Below, in pieces: positions 25,771-34,048 of a DNA stretch of 64,000 nt. Within the stretch, counting starts at the first letter, position 1, and each line of letters opens with the position of its first letter. The position numbers and the translations under genes are program-made. The notes under the pieces were generated by a model. The model was not told where the DNA came from. It made no database searches and saw only the letters and a list, made by a program, of their open reading frames with translations. Source of the DNA: Hyphomicrobiales bacterium (GTDB lineage: Bacteria; Pseudomonadota; Alphaproteobacteria; Rhizobiales; Aestuariivirgaceae); NCBI GenBank assembly GCA_016185245.1, contig JACPNZ010000041.1, positions 1-64,000 of the forward strand, written 5' to 3'.

Positions 25771-27171
25771 CTACATGTGAATGACGCGGCCATAGGCATC
25801 GAGGACGCTCTCGTGCATCATCTCCGAGAGGGTGGGATGCGGGAAGACCGTGTGCATCAGCTCCTCTTCGGTGGTCTCCAGTCCCATGGCAATGACGAAG
25901 CCCTGGATCAGCTCGGTCACCTCGGCTCCCACCATATGGGCGCCGACGAGCCTGCCGGTCTTGGCATCGAAGATCGTTTTGATCAGGCCCTGGTCCTCGC
26001 CCAAGGCAATGGCCTTGCCATTGCCGAGGAAAGGAAAGCGGCCGATCCGTACTTCGCGCCCGGCCGCCTTGGCCCTCGCCTCGGTGAGACCGACGCTTGC
26101 CACCTGCGGGTGGCAATAGGTGCAGCCGGGGATGTGCTCCTTGTTCATCGGATGAGCATCGAGGCCCTTGATCTTTTCCACACAGATGACGCCCTCGTGC
26201 TCGGCCTTGTGGGCGAGCATGGGAGGGCCGGCGACATCGCCGATGGCGTAAATGCCGGGAACATTGGTGCGGGCGAAGCCATCGGTGAGGATGCAGCCCT
26301 TCTCGGTCTTGACCCCCAGAGCCTCGAGGCCAAGGTTCTCGATATTGCCCTGGACACCGACCGCCGAGATGACGCGGTCGACTGTGATCGTTTCGGTCTT
26401 GCCACCCTGTTCGATCGTCGCGGTGACGTTGTCGGCGCCCTTCTGGAGCTTCGTGACCTTGGCGCCCGTCCTGATCTTGAGGCCCTGCTTTTCCAGCTGC
26501 CTCTGGGCGATCCTGGCGATCTCGGCATCCTCCACCGGCATGATCTGGTCGACGATCGAGGCGAACTCGATGCCGATGGCGCCGGAGCCCACAACCAGCA
26601 GCGATTTCGGCATGGCCGGCGGCACCATCGCCTCGAAATAAGTCCAGATGAGCTTGCCGTCGGGCTCGAGGCCGGGGAGCACCCGGGGGCGGGCGCCGGT
26701 GGCAATGATCACATGCTTTGCCGTGTAGGCGCCGGGGCCCATGGTCCCCTTGGGCTCGGGATGCTGGGGCAGCATCGGCGATTTGAGCGGCTTCGATACG
26801 ACGACCGTGCCGGGCTTCGACAGCGTCGCCTCACCCCAGATGATAGTGACCTTGTTCTTCTTGAGGAGGCCGTTGACCCCCATGTTGAGCCGGCCCGAGA
26901 CACCGCGCGAGCGCTGCACCACGGCGGCTGCATCGAAAGACACATTGTCGGCCTTGAGGCCGTAGTTCGACGCATGCTTCATGTAGTGGTAGATTTCGGC
27001 CGAGCGTAAGAGCGCCTTGGTGGGGATGCAGCCCCAGTTGAGGCAAATGCCGCCCAGATGCTCGCGCTCGACGATCCCTACCTTGAAGCCCAGTTGTGCC
27101 GCCCTGATCGCCGTCACATAGCCGCCGGGGCCGGAGCCGATGATCAGGATGTCGAATTGCGTGTCGGACAT
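25771..27171 (-). CDS. lpdA: Dihydrolipoyl dehydrogenase
   Basis: A 466-residue FAD-dependent E3 component that reoxidises dihydrolipoyl groups with NAD. The FAD-binding motif is IIGSGPGGYVTAIRAAQLG, the redox disulfide is C43-x4-C48 (GGICLNWGCIPTKAL), and the C-terminal active-site histidine lies in TVFPHPTLSEMMHE. It is part of the pyruvate dehydrogenase cluster, downstream of pdhC and the SGNH hydrolase gene. Confidence 0.96.
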   Translation of the reverse strand: MSDTQFDILIIGSGPGGYVTAIRAAQLGFKVGIVEREHLGGICLNWGCIPTKALLRSAEIYHYMKHASNYGLKADNVSFDAAAVVQRSRGVSGRLNMGVNGLLKKNKVTIIWGEATLSKPGTVVVSKPLKSPMLPQHPEPKGTMGPGAYTAKHVIIATGARPRVLPGLEPDGKLIWTYFEAMVPPAMPKSLLVVGSGAIGIEFASIVDQIMPVEDAEIARIAQRQLEKQGLKIRTGAKVTKLQKGADNVTATIEQGGKTETITVDRVISAVGVQGNIENLGLEALGVKTEKGCILTDGFARTNVPGIYAIGDVAGPPMLAHKAEHEGVICVEKIKGLDAHPMNKEHIPGCTYCHPQVASVGLTEARAKAAGREVRIGRFPFLGNGKAIALGEDQGLIKTIFDAKTGRLVGAHMVGAEVTELIQGFVIAMGLETTEEELMHTVFPHPTLSEMMHESVLDAYGRVIHM

Positions 27172-27190
27172 GGGGTCGCTCCTTCGTCGC

Positions 27191-27250
27191 GGCGAATGGG
27201 GAGTGGCGAATGGCGAGTGGGGTTCCCCAATTCGCCATTCGCTATTCGCC
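27191..27250. repeat. Imperfect inverted repeat at the SGNH gene end
   Basis: GGCGAATGGCGAGTGGG (27205-27221) is nearly complementary to CCCAATTCGCCATTCGC (27226-27243) with a short loop. The left part also repeats GGCGAATGG/GAGTGGCGAATGG in tandem. The repeat supplies the stop codon and last codons of the SGNH hydrolase gene (the tag at 27242-27244 on the minus strand). The GAATGGCGAGTGG motif is a type of dispersed repeat often seen in rhizobial intergenic DNA. It could act as an mRNA 3' stabiliser or attenuator between the two genes. Confidence 0.6.
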
Positions 27251-27898
27251 CAATATCTTCCTTACCACCGGCACCAGTGCCTTGCCGATGGCGCGGGTAC
27301 TGGCGACGTCGAGATGGCCGCCGTCGATTGGATCGGTCTTGGCCACCTTGTTGGTGTCGTAGAACTGCACACCCATTGCCTTGGCAAGCCTTGCATAGTG
27401 CTGCGGCAGCTTCTTCGATTCAGCGATGGCGTGTTCCCACAGGTCGCTGAACCACGGGTCCCTCGTCTTGCAAATGGCGGGCGGCGCCATGATCAGGATC
27501 TTCGGCACCTGGTAGGTCGGCATGTAGGGGAATTTCTGCACGATCTCGATCAAGCGCCCCATGCCCAGTTCGGCATCGAAGGCGCGGCAGCGGCCGGCGA
27601 ATTTCAGATCGTTGGTGCCCAGCATGACGATGACGAGATCGAGCGGCTGATGGGTCTCGAGCACCATGGGGAGTGCCCGCGCCCCATTGAGCTCCGAGCC
27701 GTCGGTTAGATCGTCATAGGCGGTGGTGCGGCCGTTGGTACCTTCTTCGATAACGCGGAACCCCTGCCCCAACCCCGCCGTCAGCACATTCGGCCAGCGG
27801 ACATCGAACGGATGCCGGTCGAAGGCGTTGGGCACAAAACCCCAGGTCAACGAGTCACCGAATGCGAGGATGGTTTTGTTCATGTCAGTGTCTTTCAT
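27242..27898 (-). CDS. SGNH/GDSL-family hydrolase (arylesterase-like)
   Basis: A 218-residue SGNH hydrolase. Block I is FGDSLTWGF with the nucleophile serine, block III is GTNDLKF, and the Asp/His pair of block V is DPIDGGHLDVA. An ATG five codons in (27883, MNKTILAFGDS) gives the more usual N-terminus; neither start has a clear ribosome site. From memory Sinorhizobium also keeps a putative arylesterase gene between pdhC and lpd, so this position is conserved, not a local insertion. Substrate unknown. Confidence 0.88.
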   Translation of the reverse strand: MKDTDMNKTILAFGDSLTWGFVPNAFDRHPFDVRWPNVLTAGLGQGFRVIEEGTNGRTTAYDDLTDGSELNGARALPMVLETHQPLDLVIVMLGTNDLKFAGRCRAFDAELGMGRLIEIVQKFPYMPTYQVPKILIMAPPAICKTRDPWFSDLWEHAIAESKKLPQHYARLAKAMGVQFYDTNKVAKTDPIDGGHLDVASTRAIGKALVPVVRKILGE

Positions 27899-27916
27899 GT
27901 GCGTTGCGAGGATTAG

Positions 27917-28186
27917 TTACGGCCATGTCGTCAAATACCACCCTACCGCGTTAGGGATAAGCTGCAGAACAAATCCCAGTATCAAGAAAATTAGGCCGAC
28001 AAACCCCATTTTCCTATACAACCTTTCCCTCTGCGCTTGTGCATGATCTGTCTCCTCTAACAAGAGATATGAGGCACCACCCCGAGGCATCATTTCTGGC
28101 AAGCCAAACTTAAAAAGCAATATTGCACCAACAATGTCGCCAGTGACTCCAAGAGTCTGCAGTGCGTAGGAATACGAAGGTGACAT
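27917..28186 (-). CDS. Small AT-rich hypothetical membrane protein (89 aa)
   Basis: Two hydrophobic helices (about 8-30 and 65-88) flank a polar loop containing EETDHAQAQRERLYRK. No family is recognised. The DNA from about 27900 to 28180 is visibly AT-richer than the flanking pdh genes and uses codons such as AAA, ATA and TTA that the neighbours avoid, which suggests recent acquisition. It starts 3 bases after pdhC and precedes the SGNH gene by 18 bases, so it is embedded in the pdh transcription unit. Confidence 0.6.
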   Translation of the reverse strand: MSPSYSYALQTLGVTGDIVGAILLFKFGLPEMMPRGGASYLLLEETDHAQAQRERLYRKMGFVGLIFLILGFVLQLIPNAVGWYLTTWP

Positions 28187-28189
28187 GTG

Positions 28190-29515
28190 CTACACCAGCA
28201 TCAGTCCCGGTTCTTCGATGTAAGCCTTGAAGGCATTGATGAGTTCAGCGCCCAAGGCGCCGTCGACGCAGCGGTGGTCGGTGGAGAGGGTGACACTCAT
28301 CTGCTGCTCGATGACGATTTCCTGGCCACGTACCACCGGGCGGCGCTCGCCCATGCCGACGGCGAGGATCGAGGCGTGCGGCGGATTGATGACGGCGGCG
28401 AAATTCCTGATCTGCATCATGCCGAGGTTGGAGACCGCGGTCGAGCCGCCGGTATATTCCTCGGGCTTCAATTTGCGCACCCTGGCGCGGGCCGCATAGT
28501 CCTTCATCTCGGTTGATATCTGGGCCAGGCCCTTGGTCTCGACCTTGCGGACTACGGGCGTGATGAGGCCGCCGGGGATCGACACGGCAACGCCTACGTC
28601 GGCATATTTGTGCTTAACCATCGCCGTATCGGTCCACGAGACATTGGCTTCCGGCACCTTGATCAGGGCCATGCCCAGGGCCTTGATAATGAAGTCGTTG
28701 ACCGAGACCTTCCACAGGGCCTTGCCGTCCTTGTCCTTGGGCGCCTGCAAATTGAGGCGCTCGCGCAGATCGAGGAGCTTCTCCAGGACTATGTCGACGG
28801 TCAGATAGAAATGCGGAATGGTCTGCTTCGATTCCATCAGCCGGCGGGCGATCACCTTGCGCATGGTGTCGTGCGGCACGAGATCATAGGACCCGGGTTC
28901 GAAGAGTTTTAGCACCGCGTCGTCTGACGGCCCCCCTCCGGCGCTGCGCGCCACCTCCCCCACCTTCGGGGGAGAGGATGTTAGCGCGAGCGGCTTGGCG
29001 GTCTCCACATCCTTGAGAACGATGCGGCCATGGGGGCCGGAGCCCTTGAGGGCGGCGAGATCGAGGCCCTTTTCCTTGGCCACGCGGCGGGCGAGAGGGG
29101 AGGCGAAGAGGCGCGCGCCGTTCCCCCCTCCGGCTCCGCTGCGCGGAGCCACCTCCCCCGCCTTCGGGGGGGAGGATGACGTGGGTGCAGCACTTCCCTT
29201 ATCCTCCCCCTTCACGGGGGAGGTGGCGCGAAGCGCCGGAGGGGGAACTGCCTTGATATCCGCTGCCGTCTCGCCTTCGCCGAGAATGACAGCGATGGGC
29301 GTGTTGACGGCCACGTCGTCGGTGCCGTCGGCCACCAGAATTTTTCCCAGCGTGCCCTCGTCGACCGCTTCAACTTCCATGGTCGCCTTATCGGTCTCGA
29401 TCTCGGCCAGGATGTCGCCGGATTTGACCTTGTCGCCTTCCTTCTTGAGCCACTTGGCGAGCTTGCCCTTCTCCATGGTGGGAGAGAGAGCGGGCATCAG
29501 GATGTTGACGGGCAT
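28190..29515 (-). CDS. pdhC: Pyruvate dehydrogenase E2, dihydrolipoamide acetyltransferase
   Basis: A 441-residue E2 core component. The N-terminal lipoyl domain has the lipoylated K43 ([11 protein letters not shown]). A flexible linker follows, then the E3-binding domain ([28 protein letters not shown]) and the catalytic acetyltransferase domain ending in H414 of [10 protein letters not shown]. Both linkers contain in-frame copies of a palindromic repeat (28931-28979, 29123-29177 and 29202-29245). I start at the ATG at 29515, giving the normal N-terminus [17 protein letters not shown]. It follows pdhB and the DUF5076 gene. Confidence 0.96.
   Translation of the reverse strand: MPVNILMPALSPTMEKGKLAKWLKKEGDKVKSGDILAEIETDKATMEVEAVDEGTLGKILVADGTDDVAVNTPIAVILGEGETAADIKAVPPPALRATSPVKGEDKGSAAPTSSSPPKAGEVAPRSGAGGGNGARLFASPLARRVAKEKGLDLAALKGSGPHGRIVLKDVETAKPLALTSSPPKVGEVARSAGGGPSDDAVLKLFEPGSYDLVPHDTMRKVIARRLMESKQTIPHFYLTVDIVLEKLLDLRERLNLQAPKDKDGKALWKVSVNDFIIKALGMALIKVPEANVSWTDTAMVKHKYADVGVAVSIPGGLITPVVRKVETKGLAQISTEMKDYAARARVRKLKPEEYTGGSTAVSNLGMMQIRNFAAVINPPHASILAVGMGERRPVVRGQEIVIEQQMSVTLSTDHRCVDGALGAELINAFKAYIEEPGLMLV
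28931..28979. repeat. In-frame palindromic repeat in pdhC, second linker
   Basis: CCCCTCCGGCGCTGCGCGCC followed by ACCTCCCCCACCTTCGGGGG forms two adjacent short hairpins. It encodes the low-complexity peptide [18 protein letters not shown] on the minus strand, in the linker between the E3-binding and catalytic domains of E2. Same repeat family as four other copies in this window. Confidence 0.85.
29123..29177. repeat. In-frame palindromic repeat in pdhC, first linker, copy A
   Basis: CCCCTCCGGCTCCGCTGCGC with GGAGCCACCTCCCCCGCC and a G-run forms two hairpins. On the minus strand it encodes [18 protein letters not shown] in the lipoyl-to-E3BD linker. It faces copy B, which lies 24 bases away in the opposite orientation. 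Confidence 0.85.
29202..29245. repeat. In-frame palindromic repeat in pdhC, first linker, copy B (inverted)
   Basis: TCCTCCCCCTTCACGGGGGA then GGTGGCGCGAAGCGCCGGAG: the same repeat family in inverted orientation to copy A. On the minus strand it encodes [19 protein letters not shown] nearly identical unit sits at the corresponding place in pdhB. Confidence 0.85.
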
Positions 29516-29534
29516 GGGCGAGTCCCTTGCGTGA

Positions 29535-29879
29535 TTACGACGTCTTGCCGATGGCCGAAAGCTGGCCGGCGATCTTGCCGAGGTCTTCGTTGAGCTGCTT
29601 GCGGATGGCAGCGAAATTCTCCGCCGCCTTGCCGTGGCCCATCTCTTCGCAGGAAGCCGCCACCTGCTGGGCCATGGCGGCCAGCACATGGCCCCAGACC
29701 TCGGGCTTGCCGAAGGCCATGGCGTTGAGCGACAGGCTCAGGCCCCCGTTGGTGATCCAGGCCCTCGCCACCTCGCCGGCCTTGGGGTCGTGGAACACCT
29801 CATGCGGCGGCTGCAATTGGTGCGGATGGGTCTCGTGGCTGTGGTCGTGGTGGTGATGGCCGCGATCGTGGTCAGACAT
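29535..29879 (-). CDS. DUF5076 family protein, His-rich N-terminus
   Basis: A 114-residue protein starting with a histidine-rich segment ([20 protein letters not shown]) followed by a helical domain ending [20 protein letters not shown]. The latter matches, from memory, the DUF5076 family, which is found next to pyruvate dehydrogenase genes in alphaproteobacteria. The start overlaps the pdhB stop by 8 bases and pdhC follows 19 bases later, so it is translated within the pdh operon. The histidine cluster could bind zinc or nickel. Biochemical role unknown. Confidence 0.8.
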   Translation of the reverse strand: MSDHDRGHHHHDHSHETHPHQLQPPHEVFHDPKAGEVARAWITNGGLSLSLNAMAFGKPEVWGHVLAAMAQQVAASCEEMGHGKAAENFAAIRKQLNEDLGKIAGQLSAIGKTS

Positions 29880-31254
29880 AGAGCACTCCCTTGGCGGCCG
29901 CCACGACTTCGTCGGCGTTGGGCAGCGCCAGCTTCTCGAGATTGGCGGCATAGGGCATGGGAACGTCCTTGCCGGCGACGCGGGCAACGGGTGCGTCGAG
30001 CCAGTCGAAAGCGTGGGTCATCACCTGGGCGGCGATCTCCGAAGTGACGGAGAATTGCGGGAAACCCTCCTCGACCGCCACGCAGCGGTTGGTCTTCTTC
30101 ACGCTCTCCACCACCGTGGCGATATCCATGGGGCGGATGGTGCGGAGATCGATCACTTCGGCTTCGATCCCTTCGGCGGCGAGTTTTTCGGCCGCGGCGA
30201 GCGCATAGGTCATGCCGATGCCGAAGGCGACGATGGTCACATCCTTGCCGGCGCGGGCCACCCGCGCCTTGCCGATCGGCACCACCCAGTCGTCGAGCTT
30301 CGGCACCTCGAAGCTCTTGCCGTAGAGGATTTCGTTCTCGAGGAAGATAACCGGATTGGGATCGCGGATCGCCGCCTTCATCAGGCCCTTCGCGTCGGCC
30401 GCCGAATAGGGCATCACCACCTTGAGGCCGGGAATTTGCGCATACCAGGCGGCATAGTCCTGGCTGTGCTGGGCGGCGACGCGGGCGGCCGCCCCATTGG
30501 GTCCGCGGAAGACGATGGGGCAGCCCATCTGGCCGCCCGACATGTAGAGCGTCTTGGCGGCCGAGTTGATAATGTGGTCCATCGCCTGCATGGCGAAGTT
30601 GAAGGTCATGAACTCGACGATGGGTCGGAGCCCGCCGAAGGCCGCTCCGACCGCGATGCCGGTAAAGCCATGCTCGGTGATCGGCGTGTCGACCACCCGC
30701 TCGGGGCCAAACTCGTCGAGCATGCCTTGCGAGATCTTGTAGGCGCCCTGGTACTGGCCGACCTCCTCGCCCATCAGGAAGACGTCCTTGTCGCGGCGCA
30801 TCTCTTCCACCATGGCCTCGCGGATCGCCTCGCGCACCGTCATCGACACCATCTCGGTGCCGGCGGGGATTTCGGGGTCGGTGGGAGTTGGACCCCCTCC
30901 GGCTCCGCTGCGCGAAGCCACCTCCCCCGCAAGGGGGGAGGATAGAGGAGGCGCCCCGCTTTTTTCCTCCCCCTTCACGGGGGAGGTGGCGCGCAGCGCT
31001 GGAGGGGATAGCGCATCGGCCTCGCCGATCACCGCGATCGGCGTGTTGACCTTCACGTTCTCGGTGCCTTCGGGGATGAGGATCGCGGTCAATGGGCCCT
31101 CGTCGACGGCTTCCACTTCCATGGTCGCCTTGTCGGTCTCGATCTCGGCGATGACGTCGCCGGACTTTACCGGGTCGCCGACTTTCTTGAGCCACTTGGC
31201 GATCTTGCCTTCTTCCATGGTCGGAGAAAGCGCCGGCATGAGGATGTTGGGCAT
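29872..31254 (-). CDS. pdhB: Pyruvate dehydrogenase E1 beta subunit with N-terminal lipoyl domain
   Basis: A 460-residue E1 beta. Residues 1-80 are a lipoyl domain with K42 ([11 protein letters not shown]), a feature of alphaproteobacterial PdhB. A linker of about 60 residues follows, largely made of palindromic-repeat peptide ([37 protein letters not shown]). The transketolase-type catalytic part starts near 136 ([17 protein letters not shown]) with VFLMGEEVG and the C-terminal domain ([11 protein letters not shown]). Forms the heterotetramer with PdhA. Overlaps the DUF5076 gene. Confidence 0.96.
   Translation of the reverse strand: MPNILMPALSPTMEEGKIAKWLKKVGDPVKSGDVIAEIETDKATMEVEAVDEGPLTAILIPEGTENVKVNTPIAVIGEADALSPPALRATSPVKGEEKSGAPPLSSPLAGEVASRSGAGGGPTPTDPEIPAGTEMVSMTVREAIREAMVEEMRRDKDVFLMGEEVGQYQGAYKISQGMLDEFGPERVVDTPITEHGFTGIAVGAAFGGLRPIVEFMTFNFAMQAMDHIINSAAKTLYMSGGQMGCPIVFRGPNGAAARVAAQHSQDYAAWYAQIPGLKVVMPYSAADAKGLMKAAIRDPNPVIFLENEILYGKSFEVPKLDDWVVPIGKARVARAGKDVTIVAFGIGMTYALAAAEKLAAEGIEAEVIDLRTIRPMDIATVVESVKKTNRCVAVEEGFPQFSVTSEIAAQVMTHAFDWLDAPVARVAGKDVPMPYAANLEKLALPNADEVVAAAKGVLYV
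30893..30943. repeat. In-frame palindromic repeat in pdhB linker, copy A
   Basis: CCCCCTCCGGCTCCGCTGCG then CGAAGCCACCTCCCCCGC and a G-run: two short hairpins, same family as in pdhC. On the minus strand it encodes [18 protein letters not shown] in the linker after the E1 beta lipoyl domain. It faces copy B 21 bases away. Confidence 0.85.
30965..31007. repeat. In-frame palindromic repeat in pdhB linker, copy B (inverted)
   Basis: TCCTCCCCCTTCACGGGGGA then GGTGGCGCGCAGCGCTGGAG. Near-identical to copy B in pdhC. On the minus strand it encodes [16 protein letters not shown]. The A/B pair in opposite orientation is the same arrangement as in pdhC. Confidence 0.85.
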
Positions 31255-31270
31255 CGGTTGTCTCCCGTCC

Positions 31271-32314
31271 TCAGGCCGTCACGTAGATATCGGTCCACAG
31301 CTCCGAGACATCGGGCTCCGGGTCGCCTTGGGCGAATTCGGCGGCCTCGGTGACGATCACCCGGATTTCGGCGTCGATCTTCTTGAGGTCGTCCTCACTG
31401 GCGATGTTGCCCTTGATGATGCGGGCCTTCACCTGCTCGATCGGATCGTGCTCCTCGCGCATCTTCTGGACCTCTTCCTTGGCCCGGTACTTGGCCGGGT
31501 CCGACATGGAATGGCCGCGATAGCGGTAGGTCATCATCTCGAGGATATAGGGGCCCTCGCCGGTGCGGCAGTGCTCGACGGCGCGATCGCCTGCCTCCTT
31601 GACGGCGTGGACATCCATGCCGTCGACCTGTTCGAAGGGAATGCCGAAGGCGCCGCCGCGGGCGCCCAGCTGGTCGGCCATGGCGGTCGAGCGCGGGGCG
31701 GCGGTGCCCATCGCGTAGCGGTTATTCTCGATCACGAAGACCACCGGCAGCTTCCAGATCGAGGCCATGTTGAAGGTCTCGTAGACCTGACCCTGGTTGG
31801 CCGCACCATCGCCGAAATAGGTGAAGGAGACGCGGCCGTTGTTCTTGTACTTGTCGGCAAAGGCGAGCCCTGCCCCCAGCGGCACCTGGGCGCCGACGAT
31901 GCCATGGCCGCCGAAGAACTGCTTCTCCCGGCTGAACATGTGCATGGAGCCGCCCTTGCCCTTGGAATAGCCGCCACGCCGGCCGGTGAGCTCAGCCATC
32001 ACCCCCTTGGGGTCCATGCCGCTCGCCAGCATGTGGCCATGGTCGCGGTAGGAGGTGATGACCTGGTCACCCTCCTCCTGGGCCATCTGCAGGCCGACCA
32101 CTACGGCTTCCTGGCCGATATAGAGATGGCAGAAGCCGCCGATGAAGCCCATGCCGTAGAGCTGGCCCGCCTTCTCCTCGAAGCGCCGGATCAGCAGCAT
32201 GTCGCTATAGGCCTGGATTTCCTCTTCCGGGGTAAAGCCGCTGTTTTTCAACTCGGACTTGTCGCGGGTCCCGGCCTTACGCGCCATGTAGGCTGACTTG
32301 ACCACCATGGACAT
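31271..32314 (-). CDS. pdhA: Pyruvate dehydrogenase E1 alpha subunit
   Basis: A 347-residue thiamine-diphosphate enzyme subunit that decarboxylates pyruvate. The TPP motif is [20 protein letters not shown] ending near ENN, and the phosphorylation-loop region is [24 protein letters not shown] near residue 70 is conserved. It begins the pdhA-pdhB-DUF5076-pdhC unit; pdhB starts 16 bases later. Start ATG at 32314 (MSMVVKSAY), with a second ATG two codons on. Confidence 0.96.
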   Translation of the reverse strand: MSMVVKSAYMARKAGTRDKSELKNSGFTPEEEIQAYSDMLLIRRFEEKAGQLYGMGFIGGFCHLYIGQEAVVVGLQMAQEEGDQVITSYRDHGHMLASGMDPKGVMAELTGRRGGYSKGKGGSMHMFSREKQFFGGHGIVGAQVPLGAGLAFADKYKNNGRVSFTYFGDGAANQGQVYETFNMASIWKLPVVFVIENNRYAMGTAAPRSTAMADQLGARGGAFGIPFEQVDGMDVHAVKEAGDRAVEHCRTGEGPYILEMMTYRYRGHSMSDPAKYRAKEEVQKMREEHDPIEQVKARIIKGNIASEDDLKKIDAEIRVIVTEAAEFAQGDPEPDVSELWTDIYVTA

Positions 32315-32392
32315 CCCTCCCTGGTCCTGCCACGGAGGTTTTTCATAGCACTAGAACCTTGAGAATGCTCGCCGATTCGGCGATTAACCGGA

Positions 32393-32722
32393 TTATGGTT
32401 GAACGGCCGGATTTCCTTGGGGAATCTGCCCGTCACGCAACACCACAAATTCATTGGGGGCGGCCATTTCAAGTTGCGCCCGGGCGAGCTCATCGAGCAT
32501 GTCGGGATCGATGCTGTCGGGGCGCACCAGCGACACCCGGTGCTCGATCTTCTTGCGCCGGTCCTCGATCACCGCGTAACGGTCGGCGAGACCTTGGGCC
32601 TGGGCGGCAAGTCTGTCGCGATAGGGAAGCCCACGCTCACCGTAGTAGGCATGCCAGGCGAAGTAGCCGAGCAACGCCAGGCAGACAAAGGTGACGACGG
32701 CATCGAAACGGCGCTGGCGCAT
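32393..32722 (-). CDS. FtsB/DivIC family septum formation initiator
   Basis: A 109-residue bitopic protein: one membrane helix (about 9-26, VVTFVCLALLGYFAWHAYY) and a following coiled coil (about 36-66, LAAQAQGLADRYAVIEDRRK). This layout and the position directly upstream of pdhA are typical of the FtsB/DivIC family, which links FtsL and FtsQ in the divisome. I start at the ATG at 32722, because the longer frame upstream lacks conserved features. The usual upstream eno gene is absent. Confidence 0.87.
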   Translation of the reverse strand: MRQRRFDAVVTFVCLALLGYFAWHAYYGERGLPYRDRLAAQAQGLADRYAVIEDRRKKIEHRVSLVRPDSIDPDMLDELARAQLEMAAPNEFVVLRDGQIPQGNPAVQP

Positions 32723-32824
32723 GGCGGAGCCTTTGGAAAGTAGCCAGCATTCGACGGAGTCGGTTAACAATTTATGACAAATTTGCGCTATTGAGCCCTT
32801 GATCTTTGCGCCGGTCGAGCCGAT

Positions 32825-32841
32825 GTAACACTCGGAGTTAC
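32825..32841. promoter_or_regulatory. Inverted repeat in the ftsB-rrf2 intergenic region, candidate Rrf2 operator
   Basis: GTAAC (32825-32829) and GTTAC (32837-32841) form a 17-base inverted repeat ending 4 bases before the Rrf2 ATG. Position over the translation start region suggests autoregulation. It is a weak palindrome and could be chance. Confidence 0.35.
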
Positions 32842-32845
32842 CGTT

Positions 32846-33262
32846 ATGCTGTCGAGCAGCCGATTCATCGTCGCCGTCCACGCCCTGAGCGTTCTTGCCC
32901 GCTCCGCCGGCAGGGGTCCCGTGTGCTCGACGGCGGTGGCCGACAGCGTGCACACCAATCCGGTGGTGATCCGCCGTCTGATGACCGAACTTGAGCGGGC
33001 CCGGCTGGTGCGGTCGGTCGCCGGCCGTTCCGGCGGCTTCGAGCTCGACCGGCCGGCCGATGCAATCACACTGGCCGACGTCTACCGGGCGGTCGAGGAC
33101 GAGACCGTGTTTCGCATGCACAAGACCGATCCCCATGCCAAATGTCCGGTGGCGGCCCAGATCTGCAGGATCCTGAACGGGCCCCTGCGGGCCGCCGAGG
33201 GGGCACTCGCTTCTTCCTTGGCGCAAACCACCCTGCGCGATGTGGCCGCGGCCATCGTCTGA
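32846..33262 (+). CDS. Rrf2 family transcriptional regulator
   Basis: A 138-residue winged-helix regulator of the Rrf2 family (SRFIVAVHALSVLARSA, SVHTNPVVIRRLMTELERA as recognition helix, RSVAGRSGGFELDRPADAIT as wing). Only two cysteines lie in the usual cluster region (HAKCPVAAQICRIL), not the three spaced as in IscR/NsrR, so iron-sulfur sensing is uncertain; it looks closer to YwnA-like members. It faces away from ftsB. Its targets may be the metal-related genes nearby or itself. Confidence 0.9.
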   Translation: MLSSSRFIVAVHALSVLARSAGRGPVCSTAVADSVHTNPVVIRRLMTELERARLVRSVAGRSGGFELDRPADAITLADVYRAVEDETVFRMHKTDPHAKCPVAAQICRILNGPLRAAEGALASSLAQTTLRDVAAAIV

Positions 33263-33443
33263 GGCCTGACGGCGGGCAGTTCGCGGGCCCTTCTGGCGTG
33301 TGCTGTCTACGCGACCTCGTGCTACCTCGCCGGGCTCGGCGACGCCGCCGGGGAACAGGTTCCAAAGAAGATCGGTGACACCTCCTGTGCACTGGGTAAT
33401 GCGGTTCGTGCCTTCTTTCCGGTTGCAAAACTACCGGGCGCGA

Positions 33444-33797
33444 TCAGTGCCAGCGCCCGCCGAACAGCCGGCCGAACCTCGGCAGTATCACCGGCGCGGC
33501 GATAAGGGCGAGGGCGCCGATCGCCCAGAAAACAACAATCGCCGGCTTCACGACTATTCGCAGCAAGGCGATGGCCTGTCCCAGAAGGCCGCTAACGTCG
33601 AGATTGCCGACTACGCCGCCGACTTCCTTGCCGATTCCGGTCACAGTTGAGAGACCCTTCCCTGCGTCAACCAGGAGGCCGGCACTGGCCACAACCCAGC
33701 CGAGGACCGGATCGGCCAGCGCGTAACCGATCCAGGCGACCAGCGACCACGCCGCAAGACCGACGATCACGACGATCCAAGAGATCGGCCGCAACAT
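33444..33797 (-). CDS. Hypothetical membrane protein (117 aa)
   Basis: Two or three hydrophobic helices (about 3-30 and 78-108) around a glycine-rich middle containing TVTGIGKEVGGVVGNLDVSG. I start at the ATG at 33797 giving MLRPISWIVVIVGLAAWSLV; a longer TTG start is possible. No family recognised. It is convergent with Rrf2. The 251 bases upstream (33798-34048), before the CDF gene end, show no gene. Confidence 0.65.
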   Translation of the reverse strand: MLRPISWIVVIVGLAAWSLVAWIGYALADPVLGWVVASAGLLVDAGKGLSTVTGIGKEVGGVVGNLDVSGLLGQAIALLRIVVKPAIVVFWAIGALALIAAPVILPRFGRLFGGRWH

Positions 33798-34048
33798 GCG
33801 CGGCGGCCGGTCGCCGCCCAACGGATTGCCTGGCCACCGGCCAGAAATTCGTCCTCGCCGTGACTTCCGCGAGACCCGCGGCCATAACGCCTATGTCCAC
33901 CCATGTCTGTCTCCCTCATCCGATTTGGGCGCGATCCCGAACGGATCCCGCGTTACCATTGTAATTTGCCATTCTCACCGCCAGCGCTCGGCATGAGCGA
34001 CATGGGACTTGCACGGGCATTGCTTTCGAGCTCGCCATGTCGCTGCCG

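Noticed and set aside
25777-27009. A 410-codon plus-strand frame opposite lpdA
   Set aside because: Fully antisense to a highly conserved dihydrolipoyl dehydrogenase gene and without conserved features.
28931-31007. CRISPR array suggested by repeats in the pdh region
   Set aside because: The repeats vary in orientation and spacing, lie inside coding frames and have palindromic GC-rich hairpins. No regular spacers or cas genes are present.
33798-34048. A gene in the gap between the membrane protein and the CDF gene
   Set aside because: Open frames are short, lack ribosome sites and show no conserved sequence.
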